A stretch of DNA of 64,000 nt, from the NCBI RefSeq assembly GCF_014333615.1, contig NZ_JACSCY010000019.1, positions 1-64,000 of the forward strand, read 5' to 3'. The notes under the pieces are model-generated. The model saw only the letters and a list, made by a program, of their open reading frames with translations. It had not been told where the DNA came from and did not search any database. Within the stretch, counting starts at the first letter, position 1, and the number at the start of each line of letters is the position of its first letter. This stretch comes from Hymenobacter citatus (GTDB lineage Bacteria > Bacteroidota > Bacteroidia > Cytophagales > Hymenobacteraceae). Shown here in pieces: positions 17,187 to 24,430 of the stretch. The position numbers and the translations under genes are program-made.

Positions 17187-17903
17187 CTACAACAGCGGCC
17201 GCAGTTCGTCCAGCGTAATCGTGCCCTCGTAAATGGCCTTGCCGATAATGGCTCCGTGCATGCCGATGGCCACCAGCGCCTCCACATCGGCCAGTGTGGT
17301 AACGCCGCCCGAGGCCACGAGCTGCGCCTCCGGGAGCTGCTCACGCAGCTGCTGGTAGGTAGCCAGGGCGGGGCCTTGCAGCTTGCCGTCTTTGCTCACA
17401 TCGGTGCAGATAAAGGTAGTGGCCCCGGCCGCCAGGTAGCCTTCAATAAACTCCGCGAGTGTCCGTTCGCTCTGCTCGGCCCAGGCATTGATGGAAATGT
17501 GATTGTCGCGGAAATCAGCGCCAATAATGATGCGCTCGGCCCCGAAGGTGCGCAGCCACTCTCCCACCAGCGCTGGCTCGCGCACGGCAATGCTGCCGGC
17601 CGTAATCTGCCGGGCCCCGGCGTCGAACGCCTGGCGCACGGCCGCCTCGCTCTGCAAGCCGCCCCCAAAATCGATGGTCAGGTTGGTGTGGCGGGCAATG
17701 CGCTCCAGTACCGGCAGATTCACCGGCTGCTTGGCGCGGGCACCATCCAGATCAACCAGGTGCAGGCGGCGCACCCCGGCCTGCTCGAAGCGTTGGGCCA
17801 CGGCCAGCGGGTCCGAATCGTAGGTGGTTTGTTGGGAAAAGTCGCCCTCCGTCAGGCGCACGCACTGGCCGTTGATGAGGTCGATGGCGGGAATAAGGTC
17901 CAT
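17187..17903 (-). CDS. hisA: ProFAR isomerase
   Basis: 238 residues, TIM barrel, complete. PAIDLINGQCVRLTEGDF carries the first catalytic Asp (residue 8). TDVSKDGKLQGP carries the second catalytic loop, and the phosphate sites FGGGLQS and ASGGVTT are present. It opens the ring of ProFAR to PRFAR before HisF/HisH. The gap to hisH holds a 152-bp palindromic repeat (17909-18060). Confidence 0.97.
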   Translation of the reverse strand: MDLIPAIDLINGQCVRLTEGDFSQQTTYDSDPLAVAQRFEQAGVRRLHLVDLDGARAKQPVNLPVLERIARHTNLTIDFGGGLQSEAAVRQAFDAGARQITAGSIAVREPALVGEWLRTFGAERIIIGADFRDNHISINAWAEQSERTLAEFIEGYLAAGATTFICTDVSKDGKLQGPALATYQQLREQLPEAQLVASGGVTTLADVEALVAIGMHGAIIGKAIYEGTITLDELRPLL

Positions 17904-17908
17904 GGATT

Positions 17909-18060
17909 AGGGTCTTGGGGTCTTGGGGTCTTGGGGTCTTGGTTGACGTTCTGCCAGTCTGATACTGGCGTTCATCAACCAAAACCTTGTGAACTCTGGG
18001 TGGCCTCTGTTCCATCAGAACGACAACCAAGACCCTAAGTCCCGAAGACCCCAAGACCCT
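17909..18060. repeat. Palindrome with GGGTCTTG tandem arms (class B1), hisA-hisH gap
   Basis: The left arm 17909-17953 is about four tandem GGGTCTTG units ending in GGTTGACGTTCTG. The right arm 18016-18060 is its complement with 41 of 45 positions matching. The 62-nt loop contains an inner partial palindrome (GTTCTGCCAGT and ACTGGCGTTCATC). It fills the whole gap between the two genes. Confidence 0.9.
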
Positions 18061-18062
18061 AC

Positions 18063-18650
18063 TTACATTTTTAAAAAATTCTCCAGAATACGCGTACCTA
18101 CCGGGCCGCTTTTTTCGGTGTGAAACTGCACGGCGTAGAAGTTTTCGTGCTGCACGGCGGCGCTGAACGGCGCTGGGTACTCGCCCTCGGCAATGGTGTA
18201 GCTGCCTACCGGCGCGTAGTAGCTGTGCACGAAATACACGTAGTCCTGCTCGCGTACCCCATCGAACAAAGGCGAGCGGAGCCGGTGCAGATTATTCCAA
18301 CCCATATGCGGGACTTTGTGCTGGGCATCGGCCGCAAAGCGCTTTACCTCGAAGGGTAGAATACCCAGCATGTCGGCGTCGTTTTCCTCGCTGTGCGTGC
18401 CCAACAACTGCATGCCCAAGCAAATACCCAGGAAGGGTTGCCGGCAGGTAGGCAGCACCTGGTCGAGGCCTTTACTGCGCAGTTCCTGCATCGCCGTAGA
18501 TGCCTCGCCTTCGCCCGGAAACAGAATCTTGTCGGCGCTACGAATTTGCTCAGGGTTAGCTGTCAGTGTGGCCTGTACGCCCAGCCGCTCCAATGCAAAC
18601 AACACCGACTGCACATTGCCGCCTTTGTAATCGATTACTGCTATGTTCAT
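18063..18650 (-). CDS. hisH: Imidazole glycerol phosphate synthase, glutaminase subunit
   Basis: 195 residues, class I glutamine amidotransferase. The nucleophile Cys lies in GICLGMQLLG (about residue 77). The His-Glu pair of the triad is in VQFHTEKSG near the end. IAVIDYKGGNVQSV is the family start. It supplies ammonia to HisF. It is separated from hisB by an unusual 212-bp gap and from hisA by repeat B1. Confidence 0.97.
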   Translation of the reverse strand: MNIAVIDYKGGNVQSVLFALERLGVQATLTANPEQIRSADKILFPGEGEASTAMQELRSKGLDQVLPTCRQPFLGICLGMQLLGTHSEENDADMLGILPFEVKRFAADAQHKVPHMGWNNLHRLRSPLFDGVREQDYVYFVHSYYAPVGSYTIAEGEYPAPFSAAVQHENFYAVQFHTEKSGPVGTRILENFLKM

Positions 18651-18862
18651 TTGAATATGTACAAGTAAAACTTACACTTACACAATTGTTAAAACATTTG
18701 AGTAAAGCTATTAGCTGCTCTATCCTCTTTCCAATTTACCGTACCGCCGCCACACTTTGTCAGTCTACCTACGGTGAAGTAAAACTTCTACACTGAAACT
18801 CTAAATCACTGGCGAACAAGGGCAAAGATATATTTACTCATTTGTTAAAACATTTGAATAAA
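18651..18862. other. AT-rich hisB-hisH spacer bounded by direct repeats
   Basis: No gene is evident. A 21-mer occurs as TTGTTAAAACATTTGAGTAAA at 18686-18706 and, with one change, at 18842-18862, abutting the hisB stop. The 135 bp between them are much more AT-rich than the flanking genes. It could be a remnant of an inserted element or a duplicated binding site. Confidence 0.6.
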
Positions 18863-19969
18863 CTATAGAACACCCTTCGTGCTGGGTATTTCCATCTTGC
18901 CGGCATCGCGCACCAAGGCCATCTTCATTGACTTCGCAACAGCCTTGAAAATAGCTTCAATCTTGTGGTGTTCGTTCTGCCCTTCTGCTTTGATGTTGAG
19001 GTTGCAGCGGGCCGCGTCGGAGAAGCTTTTAAAGAAATGGTAAAACATTTCGGTAGGCATATCACCGATTTTTTCGCGCTTAAACTCTGCGTCCCATACT
19101 ATCCACGGCCGGCCCGAAAAGTCGATGGCGGCTTGGGCCAGCACGTCGTCCATGGGTAGTAAAAAACCGTAGCGAGCCAGGCCGCGCTTGTCGCCGAGGG
19201 CTTGCGTGAATGCTTCGCCTAAGGCAATAGCGGCGTCCTCAATAGTATGATGCTCGTCGATGTGCAGGTCGCCTTGTACTTCGATTTTCATGTCGACACC
19301 TGAATGCTTGCTGAGCTGATCGAGCATGTGGTCGAAGAAGCCTAAGCCGGTGTGCATCTCGGGGCGGCCGGCGCCGTCGAGGTTCAGCTCCACCCGGATT
19401 TTAGTTTCGTTGGTGTCGCGCTGCACCACGGCCGTGCGGGCGGGTAGGCGCAGACGCTGGTAAATTTCCTCCCAACTGGTAGTCGTCAGGGCGGCGCGCT
19501 CGTCGGGCTCCTCCCCTATCAGGATGGCTTGGCACCCCAGGTTCTCGGCCAGCTGTACGTCGGTCGGCCGGTCGCCGATGACGTAGGAGTTCGGCAGGTC
19601 GTAGTCGTTGGCGGGCTCGAGGTAGCGCGCCAGCATGCCGATGCCGGGTTTGCGCGTGTCGAGGTTCTGGTGGGGGAAGCTACGGTCGATGTGCTCGCGC
19701 ACAAACTCCACGCCCTCTGCGCGCAGAATGTCGAGCATGAGCGTGTGCGCCGGCCAGAAGGTTTCTTCTGGGAAGCTGTCGGTGCCCAGGCCATCCTGGT
19801 TGCTCACTAGCACCAGCTCGTAGTCCAGCTCGCGGGCAATGCGGGTCAGTCCGGAAATGGCGCCGGGCACAAACTGAAACTTGTCGGGCGTGAGGGCATC
19901 AATCTGCTGGCTCGGCTGCGGCTCGATGAGAATGGTGCCGTCGCGGTCGATGAAGAGTACTTTTTTCAT
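18863..19969 (-). CDS. hisB: Bifunctional histidinol-phosphatase / imidazoleglycerol-phosphate dehydratase
   Basis: 368 residues. The N-terminal HAD phosphatase (residues 1-165) has the DxD nucleophile in LFIDRDGTIL, the LVSNQDG motif II and GDRPTDVQLAENLG motif IV. The C-terminal IGP dehydratase (175-368) has the metal-binding HIDEHHTIEDAAIALG and GFFDHML. It catalyses steps 7 and 9 of the pathway. The next upstream gene is an Imm50-like gene 48 bp away. The fused architecture is the same as the enterobacterial HisB. Confidence 0.97.
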   Translation of the reverse strand: MKKVLFIDRDGTILIEPQPSQQIDALTPDKFQFVPGAISGLTRIARELDYELVLVSNQDGLGTDSFPEETFWPAHTLMLDILRAEGVEFVREHIDRSFPHQNLDTRKPGIGMLARYLEPANDYDLPNSYVIGDRPTDVQLAENLGCQAILIGEEPDERAALTTTSWEEIYQRLRLPARTAVVQRDTNETKIRVELNLDGAGRPEMHTGLGFFDHMLDQLSKHSGVDMKIEVQGDLHIDEHHTIEDAAIALGEAFTQALGDKRGLARYGFLLPMDDVLAQAAIDFSGRPWIVWDAEFKREKIGDMPTEMFYHFFKSFSDAARCNLNIKAEGQNEHHKIEAIFKAVAKSMKMALVRDAGKMEIPSTKGVL

Positions 19970-20017
19970 GAGGTGTTTTAGGTAGGAGTCTTACTTAACC
20001 ACAACGCATGCCGAGGT

Positions 20018-20422
20018 TTAAGTAATTGGATTAAGACTTACCACTTTTGCAGCCTGTGCTACTATATATGCTGCTAAGCCAGTTGATGCATCAAGTGTGC
20101 AGGTCAGGTCACCTTCCTGCTTGCCAAATTCTAGACTTAGAATGACGTTCTGGTGACCAAATCCCTCAAATTCGATTTCTTTAATTCCTGTGAATTGAAG
20201 TTCAATTTCACACTGCTTCACCTTTCGGTAATAGCCTCGCTCATCCTTTTCGTTAAGTGTTGCAAAGGCCTTTAGCAGAAATGTAACTGAAGGGTAAAAG
20301 CCGGGGTTGGCTTCAAATACCACTTTTCTGATTTCTGTGTCATGAAAGGTAGGCCAGTACCCAAAATGCTGTATAACTACCTCCGAACTGGCTATTTTAT
20401 GAATCACAGAATTTTCATTCAT
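20018..20422 (-). CDS. Immunity protein 50 (Imm50)-like protein, lodged in the his operon
   Basis: 134 residues, no signal peptide. The segment FGYWPTFHDTEIRKVVFE (about residues 20-37) is the hallmark of the Imm50 family, whose members neutralise polymorphic toxins. The remaining sequence is beta-rich (CEIELQFTGIKEIEFEGFG). No toxin gene is next to it; the neighbours are hisC and hisB. The coding region is noticeably more AT-rich than the his genes, which suggests acquisition by transfer. It may be an orphan immunity gene. The family call is by motif only. Confidence 0.65.
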   Translation of the reverse strand: MNENSVIHKIASSEVVIQHFGYWPTFHDTEIRKVVFEANPGFYPSVTFLLKAFATLNEKDERGYYRKVKQCEIELQFTGIKEIEFEGFGHQNVILSLEFGKQEGDLTCTLDASTGLAAYIVAQAAKVVSLNPIT

Positions 20423-20455
20423 GCAGCAGAGTTAAAATAGAGCAATAAAGCAGTA

Positions 20456-20501
20456 TAGATGCTTCGACTTCGCCTCCCGCTACGCTCAGCAGGACGTTTT
20501 G
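20456..20501. repeat. Half-element of the GAAGCATCTC palindrome class (C6)
   Basis: AGATGCTTCGACTTCG followed by GCTACGCTCAGCAGGAC is a degraded right arm of the element seen complete at 21568-21681. No matching left arm is present nearby. It fills the gap between hisC and the Imm50-like gene. Confidence 0.65.
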
Positions 20502-21554
20502 TTATGCCGAATACCCCCGTAGCGCCGCCACCAACGCCTCGTTTTCCTCGGGCGTGCCTACCGTGAGGCGCAACGTGCCGGCGCAGCCGGGTTGGGTGGT
20601 GCGGTTGCGCACCACAATACCTTTACCGAGCAGATACTCATACACAGCCGTCGCATCGGGGCGGAAGCGCGCCAGCAGAAAGTTGGCGTCGGAGGGAAAT
20701 ACTTCTTCTACAATATCCAGGGTAGGGAGTTGCGCGGCCAGCCAGTCACGGCCAATCAGCAGCTCCTGCTTCATGGCTTCGAAGTGCGGCGCATCCTGCA
20801 AGGCCTCCAGCGCATGCAGCTGCGTGGCTTCCGATATATTATAAGGAGGCTTGATCTTATTAAGGTAGCCAATGATTTCCGGCGAAGCGAAGGCCATACC
20901 CAGACGTAAGCCCGCTAAGCCCCAGGCTTTGGAGAAGGTTTGCAGCACCACCAAATTCGGGAACTCCGCCAGCCGCGTGGTCCAGCTAGGAGCACCGGCA
21001 AAGTCGGCGTAGGCTTCGTCTACCACCACCAAACCGCGGAAGCCGCGCAGCACCTGCTCGATGTCTTCGACGCGAAGCAGGTTACCGGTAGGATTGTTGG
21101 GCGAGCAGAGAAAAGTGATTTTAGCGTCGGAGGCCACAATGCCTTTGACTACCTCGGGCGAGAGCTGGAAGTCGGGCGTGAGGGGGTGGCGTTCCAGGCG
21201 CACGTCGTTAAGGTGGGCGGCCACCTCGTACATGCCGTAGGTAGGCGGCAGGATGAGGATACTATCCTGGCCGGGGATGCAGGTGAGGCGCACCAGCAGA
21301 TCGATGGCCTCGTCGGAGCCGTTGCCGAGGAAGATTTGCGCGGGCTCTACACCTTTCAGCTTCGCCAGCTCCGCTTTCACGGTGCGCTGCAAGGGGTCGG
21401 GGTAGCGGTTGAAGCTGACCGGACCAGCCGAGCCCAGGCTGTTTTCGTTGGCGTCGAGCATTACCTGCGCCTCACCCTGAAACTCGTCGCGGGCGGAGGA
21501 ATAGGGCTTCATGGCGCGGATGTTGGAGCGGATGAGGGATTCTAGGTCAAACAT
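20502..21554 (-). CDS. hisC: Histidinol-phosphate aminotransferase
   Basis: 350 residues, fold type I PLP enzyme. LDANENSLG at the start binds substrate. CSPNNPTGNL, VVDEAYADFAG and the PLP lysine in TFSKAWGLAGLRLGM are all present. It converts imidazole-acetol phosphate to histidinol phosphate. ATG 21554 (MFDLESL) is preferred; another ATG at 21572 lies inside the palindrome that follows, so a short repeat-derived N-terminal extension is possible. Confidence 0.97.
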   Translation of the reverse strand: MFDLESLIRSNIRAMKPYSSARDEFQGEAQVMLDANENSLGSAGPVSFNRYPDPLQRTVKAELAKLKGVEPAQIFLGNGSDEAIDLLVRLTCIPGQDSILILPPTYGMYEVAAHLNDVRLERHPLTPDFQLSPEVVKGIVASDAKITFLCSPNNPTGNLLRVEDIEQVLRGFRGLVVVDEAYADFAGAPSWTTRLAEFPNLVVLQTFSKAWGLAGLRLGMAFASPEIIGYLNKIKPPYNISEATQLHALEALQDAPHFEAMKQELLIGRDWLAAQLPTLDIVEEVFPSDANFLLARFRPDATAVYEYLLGKGIVVRNRTTQPGCAGTLRLTVGTPEENEALVAALRGYSA

Positions 21555-21567
21555 GGTTGTAGTATTA

Positions 21568-21681
21568 GTCATGCTGAGCGGCGCGCAGCGAAGTCGAAGC
21601 ATCTCTACCGTGAGTGATAGTTCATGTCAGCAACGAAGCGGTAGAGATGCTTCGGCTTCGCTGCGCGCCGCTCAGCATGAC
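21568..21681. repeat. Palindrome, GTCATGCTGAGC...GAAGCATCTC class (C1), hisC-hisD gap
   Basis: 43-bp arms (21568-21610 and 21639-21681) with one mismatch and a 28-nt loop. The outer ends read GTCATGCTGAGC and the inner ends GAAGCATCTCTACCG. It fills almost the whole gap. A close relative lies at 53766-53870. Confidence 0.9.
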
Positions 21682-21698
21682 GGCCTAGTGCTATGTTA

Positions 21699-22988
21699 TT
21701 ATTTGCCCAACGACTCCAGCCGCAGCGTCACGGCGCGGGCGTGGGCGCGGAGGCCCTCGGCTTCGGCCATCGTCTCCACGACGGGCCCTACCTGTTGCAG
21801 CCCTTGGGCAGTGATGCGCTGGAAGGTAATTTTCTTCAGAAACGAATCCAGCGACACACCGCTGTAGTTGCGGGCGTAGCCGTTGGTGGGTAGGGTGTGG
21901 TTGGTGCCCGAGGCGTAGTCGCCGGCGGCTTCGGGCGTGAGGTGCCCCAGAAACACCGAGCCGGCGCTGGTAACGCCTTCGGCCAGCTGCTCTGCATCTT
22001 CCACCGACAGAATTAGGTGCTCGGGGGCGTACTGATTGGAGAAGAACAGCATTTCCTCCGGCGTGCGCAGCAAAATGGCGCGGCTCTCGGTGAGGGCCTG
22101 GGCGGCCACCTCGCGGCGGGGCAACTCGGCCAGTTGGCGCGCTACCTCGGCCGTTACCCGGGGCAGCAACTCAGCCGAGTCGGTAAGCAGCAGCACCTGC
22201 GAGTCGGGGCCGTGCTCGGCTTGGCTCAACAAATCGGCCGCCACGAAAGCAGGATTCGCGGTAGCGTCAGCAATAATCAGCACCTCCGATGGCCCGGCGG
22301 GCATGTCAATAGCCACGCCATAGCGGGTAGCCAGCTGCTTGGCGGCCGTGACGTAGCGGTTGCCAGGGCCGAAGATTTTGTCTACGGCCGGCACGCTCTC
22401 GGTACCGCCGGTGAGGGCGGCCACAGCCTGCGCCCCACCCGCCTTAATAATCGTTGTAATACCCAGCAGCTGGGCCGTGAACAGAATCACGGGGTTTACC
22501 GAGCCATCTTTTTGCGGGGGCGTGCACAGCACCACCTCCGGGCACCCCGCCAGCCGGGCCGGTACGCCCAGCATCAGCAGCGTGCTGAACAGTGGTGCCG
22601 TGCCGCCCGGAATGTAGAGCCCTACCCGCTGCACCGGCACCGATTTGCGCCAGCACGTCACGCCCGGCATGGTTTCCACCGGGGCTTCCGTGTGGACCTG
22701 GGTGGCGTGAAACTTCTCCACGTTGGCGCGGGCCTGCCGGATGGCTTCTTGCAACTCGATCGGCACTTGCGCGCCAGCAGCAGCCAGTTCAGCCGGACTC
22801 ACGCGCAGGTCGGTGAGTTGTACACCGTCGAAGGTAGCCGCGTAATGGCGCAGGGCTTCGTCGCCACGCTGGCGCACGTCGGCAAAAATCTGCGCCACAC
22901 GGGCCTCTACGTCAGCCGCCTCGGCGGCGGCGGCCCGCTGCTGCAACGCCGGCCACTCGGCCGGTACAGGGTATTGAAAGGTTTGCAT
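21699..22988 (-). CDS. hisD: Histidinol dehydrogenase
   Basis: 429 residues, full length. VGLYIPGGTAPLFSTLLM and the conserved GPGNRYVTAAK form the NAD and substrate region. AEHGPDSQVLL, APEHLILSVEDAEQ and SGTNHTLPTNGYAR carry the zinc ligands and the catalytic His. It oxidises histidinol to histidine in two NAD-dependent steps. It is second in the operon, after hisG, with a palindromic repeat on both sides. Confidence 0.98.
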   Translation of the reverse strand: MQTFQYPVPAEWPALQQRAAAAEAADVEARVAQIFADVRQRGDEALRHYAATFDGVQLTDLRVSPAELAAAGAQVPIELQEAIRQARANVEKFHATQVHTEAPVETMPGVTCWRKSVPVQRVGLYIPGGTAPLFSTLLMLGVPARLAGCPEVVLCTPPQKDGSVNPVILFTAQLLGITTIIKAGGAQAVAALTGGTESVPAVDKIFGPGNRYVTAAKQLATRYGVAIDMPAGPSEVLIIADATANPAFVAADLLSQAEHGPDSQVLLLTDSAELLPRVTAEVARQLAELPRREVAAQALTESRAILLRTPEEMLFFSNQYAPEHLILSVEDAEQLAEGVTSAGSVFLGHLTPEAAGDYASGTNHTLPTNGYARNYSGVSLDSFLKKITFQRITAQGLQQVGPVVETMAEAEGLRAHARAVTLRLESLGK

Positions 22989-22991
22989 TGT

Positions 22992-23088
22992 CTTTTAGCT
23001 GATAGCTGTTAGCTGTTAGCTGTTAGCTAGTTAACTTCCTCTACAAAAGAAGCTAATAGCTATCAGCCAACGGCTAACAGCTAAAAAA
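22992..23088. repeat. Palindrome with TTAGCTG tandem arms (class E), hisD-hisG gap
   Basis: The left arm 22992-23029 is TTAGCTGATAGC followed by tandem GTTAGCT units. The right arm 23051-23088 is an imperfect complement. The loop is about 21 nt. The architecture is the same as the other classes but with a different 7-mer unit. Confidence 0.85.
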
Positions 23089-23090
23089 GT

Positions 23091-23942
23091 CTAGGCTATC
23101 ATCTTTTCAATGGGCAGCACGAGCAGGCCCTCGGCCCCCACGGCTTTCAGCTGGTCGGTGACGTGCCAGAAGTCGTCCTCGTTCACCACGGACTGCACCG
23201 ACACCCAGCCTTCCTCGGCTAACTTGGTCACGGTGGGCGACTTAATACCGGGCAACAACGCCTTCACTTGGTCGAGCGCCGCGATGGGGGCGTTCAGGAT
23301 GATGTACTTGTTGCGGCGGGCACGGCGCACGGCCTGCATGCGGAAGCGCAACTGGTCGAGCAGCTCCTGCTTTTCGGCCGACAGATTTTGGTTGGCAATT
23401 AGCACTGCCTCGGAGCGAAACACGGTTTCCACTTCGCGCAGGCCGTTGCCCAGCAAGGTAGAGCCGCTGCTCACGATGTCGCAAATGGCGTCGGCCAGGC
23501 CAATGCTGGGAGCAATTTCCACCGAGCCACTGATGGTATGCAGTTGGGCTTTCACGCCTTCCCCGGCCAGGTAACGACCCAGGATTTCGGGATACGATGT
23601 GGCAATGTTCTTCCCCTCCAGGTCGCCTACCCCGGTGTAGTTGGCACCGCGGGGCACGGCCAGGCTCAGGCGGCACTTGCTGAAGCCCAGCGTTTCCACT
23701 TCCAGGGCGGGGTAGCCAGCTTCAATCAGCACGTTTTGCCCCACAATGCCCAGGTCGGCCACGCCATCCTGCACGTAACCGGGAATGTCGTCGTCGCGCA
23801 GAAACAGGATTTCGAGGGGGAAGTTGGTGGCTTCGGTTTTAAGCTTGTAGGTGCTGCTGAGGAAGGAGATACCGCACTCACGAATCAGATTCAGAGAATC
23901 TTCGCTTAGGCGGCCCGACTTCTGAATGGCCAGACGAATCAT
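23091..23942 (-). CDS. hisG: ATP phosphoribosyltransferase, long form
   Basis: 283 residues, the first committed enzyme, joining PRPP and ATP. MIRLAIQKSGRLSEDSL is the canonical start at ATG 23942. DLGIVGQNVL and the PRPP loop DIVSSGSTLLGNGLREVE are present. The C-terminal 75 residues (about 208-283) form the regulatory ACT-like domain of the long form, so feedback inhibition by histidine is expected. No HisZ is needed. Transcription should start about 320 bp upstream, past a His-rich leader peptide. Confidence 0.98.
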   Translation of the reverse strand: MIRLAIQKSGRLSEDSLNLIRECGISFLSSTYKLKTEATNFPLEILFLRDDDIPGYVQDGVADLGIVGQNVLIEAGYPALEVETLGFSKCRLSLAVPRGANYTGVGDLEGKNIATSYPEILGRYLAGEGVKAQLHTISGSVEIAPSIGLADAICDIVSSGSTLLGNGLREVETVFRSEAVLIANQNLSAEKQELLDQLRFRMQAVRRARRNKYIILNAPIAALDQVKALLPGIKSPTVTKLAEEGWVSVQSVVNEDDFWHVTDQLKAVGAEGLLVLPIEKMIA

Positions 23943-24140
23943 GTGGTTAATTAAAAAGTAAGCATTAAAAATTAAGAATGACCGGTGAAGGCACTGCTTA
24001 ATTCTTCTGTCGATAGGAAGTAGGAAACGAGAAAGTGCCCCGGCGAAAATCGCCCATACGGGGTAGGGCCGTCTTGCGAAGACGGCCGGGGAGCTGGTAG
24101 TGCAGACCTCCCAACGGGGCAATATGATTCGTGGATTCCT
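23943..24140 (-). promoter_or_regulatory. Histidine operon leader RNA, presumed attenuator
   Basis: The leader region between the leader-peptide stop and hisG folds in several ways. A perfect 9-bp stem, GGCCGTCTT and complement (24067-24087), has a 3-nt loop. A second hairpin lies at about 24036-24065 (CCCC, GGCGA, TTT loop, TCGCC, GGGG), followed by CACTTTCTCGTTT. Its CGGGG strand could instead pair with TTGCCCCG just after the leader stop (about 24112-24120). Such exclusive pairings are expected of an attenuator. No perfect U-tract terminator is seen, so the mechanism is inferred. Confidence 0.5.
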
Positions 24141-24251
24141 CTAAAAAGAGGAATGATGTTCGTGTGCATGATGATGCGCCGCGCGCAGCCAGCCGGCGGC
24201 CACAGGGGCGGCGGGGCGAAGGGCAGCAAGCGGGGAGGCAACAACGAACAT
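24141..24251 (-). CDS. hisL: Histidine operon leader peptide
   Basis: 36 codons: ATG 24251 to TAG 24143-24141. Near the end come six His codons in eight positions (HHHAHEHH), followed by SSF and stop. This is the arrangement of his leader peptides, where ribosome stalling on His codons senses charged tRNA-His. It ends 198 bp before hisG, in the same strand and downstream of a matching promoter box. The first 25 residues are Ala/Pro-rich and unusual; a shorter start is possible, although no other in-frame ATG is seen. The position and His run make this convincing. Confidence 0.75.
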   Translation of the reverse strand: MFVVASPLAALRPAAPVAAGWLRAAHHHAHEHHSSF

Positions 24252-24271
24252 AGAAAAAGCAACTAGTGGCA

Positions 24272-24279
24272 CAAAAGTA
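24272..24279 (-). promoter_or_regulatory. Bacteroidota -7 promoter box TACTTTTG for the his operon
   Basis: Exact TAnnTTTG match 20 bp upstream of the leader-peptide ATG, giving a 5' end of about 13 nt before the peptide. No clear -33 TTG is visible. Confidence 0.5.
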
Positions 24280-24430
24280 CGCGCCCGGCGGTAGGATGAA
24301 AATTTTTTCGACGAAAAAATTCAGCAACCCCAGATCTTTGCACCTAAATTGTGCAATAAACTCTCGCTTTGGCACAATTGTTTCGAGATTATTCGTTTCT
24401 GACTTGCTTCGACTACTTTTTCATTTTTGC

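Noticed and set aside
17909..17941. GGGTCTTG units as a CRISPR or VNTR
   Set aside because: Units are only 8 bp without spacers, and they form palindrome arms, so CRISPR does not apply.
16689..18038. 449-codon plus-strand frame across hisA and the peptidase
   Set aside because: It crosses two real genes and the B1 palindrome; no plausible protein.
22017..23012. Long open frame on the plus strand opposite hisD
   Set aside because: It is a shadow of hisD in a high-GC region: no start context, no motif, and the minus-strand protein is complete.
24067..24087. Hairpin GGCCGTCTT...AAGACGGCC as the his terminator
   Set aside because: The stem is perfect but no T-tract follows; it may be part of the attenuator folding rather than the terminator itself.
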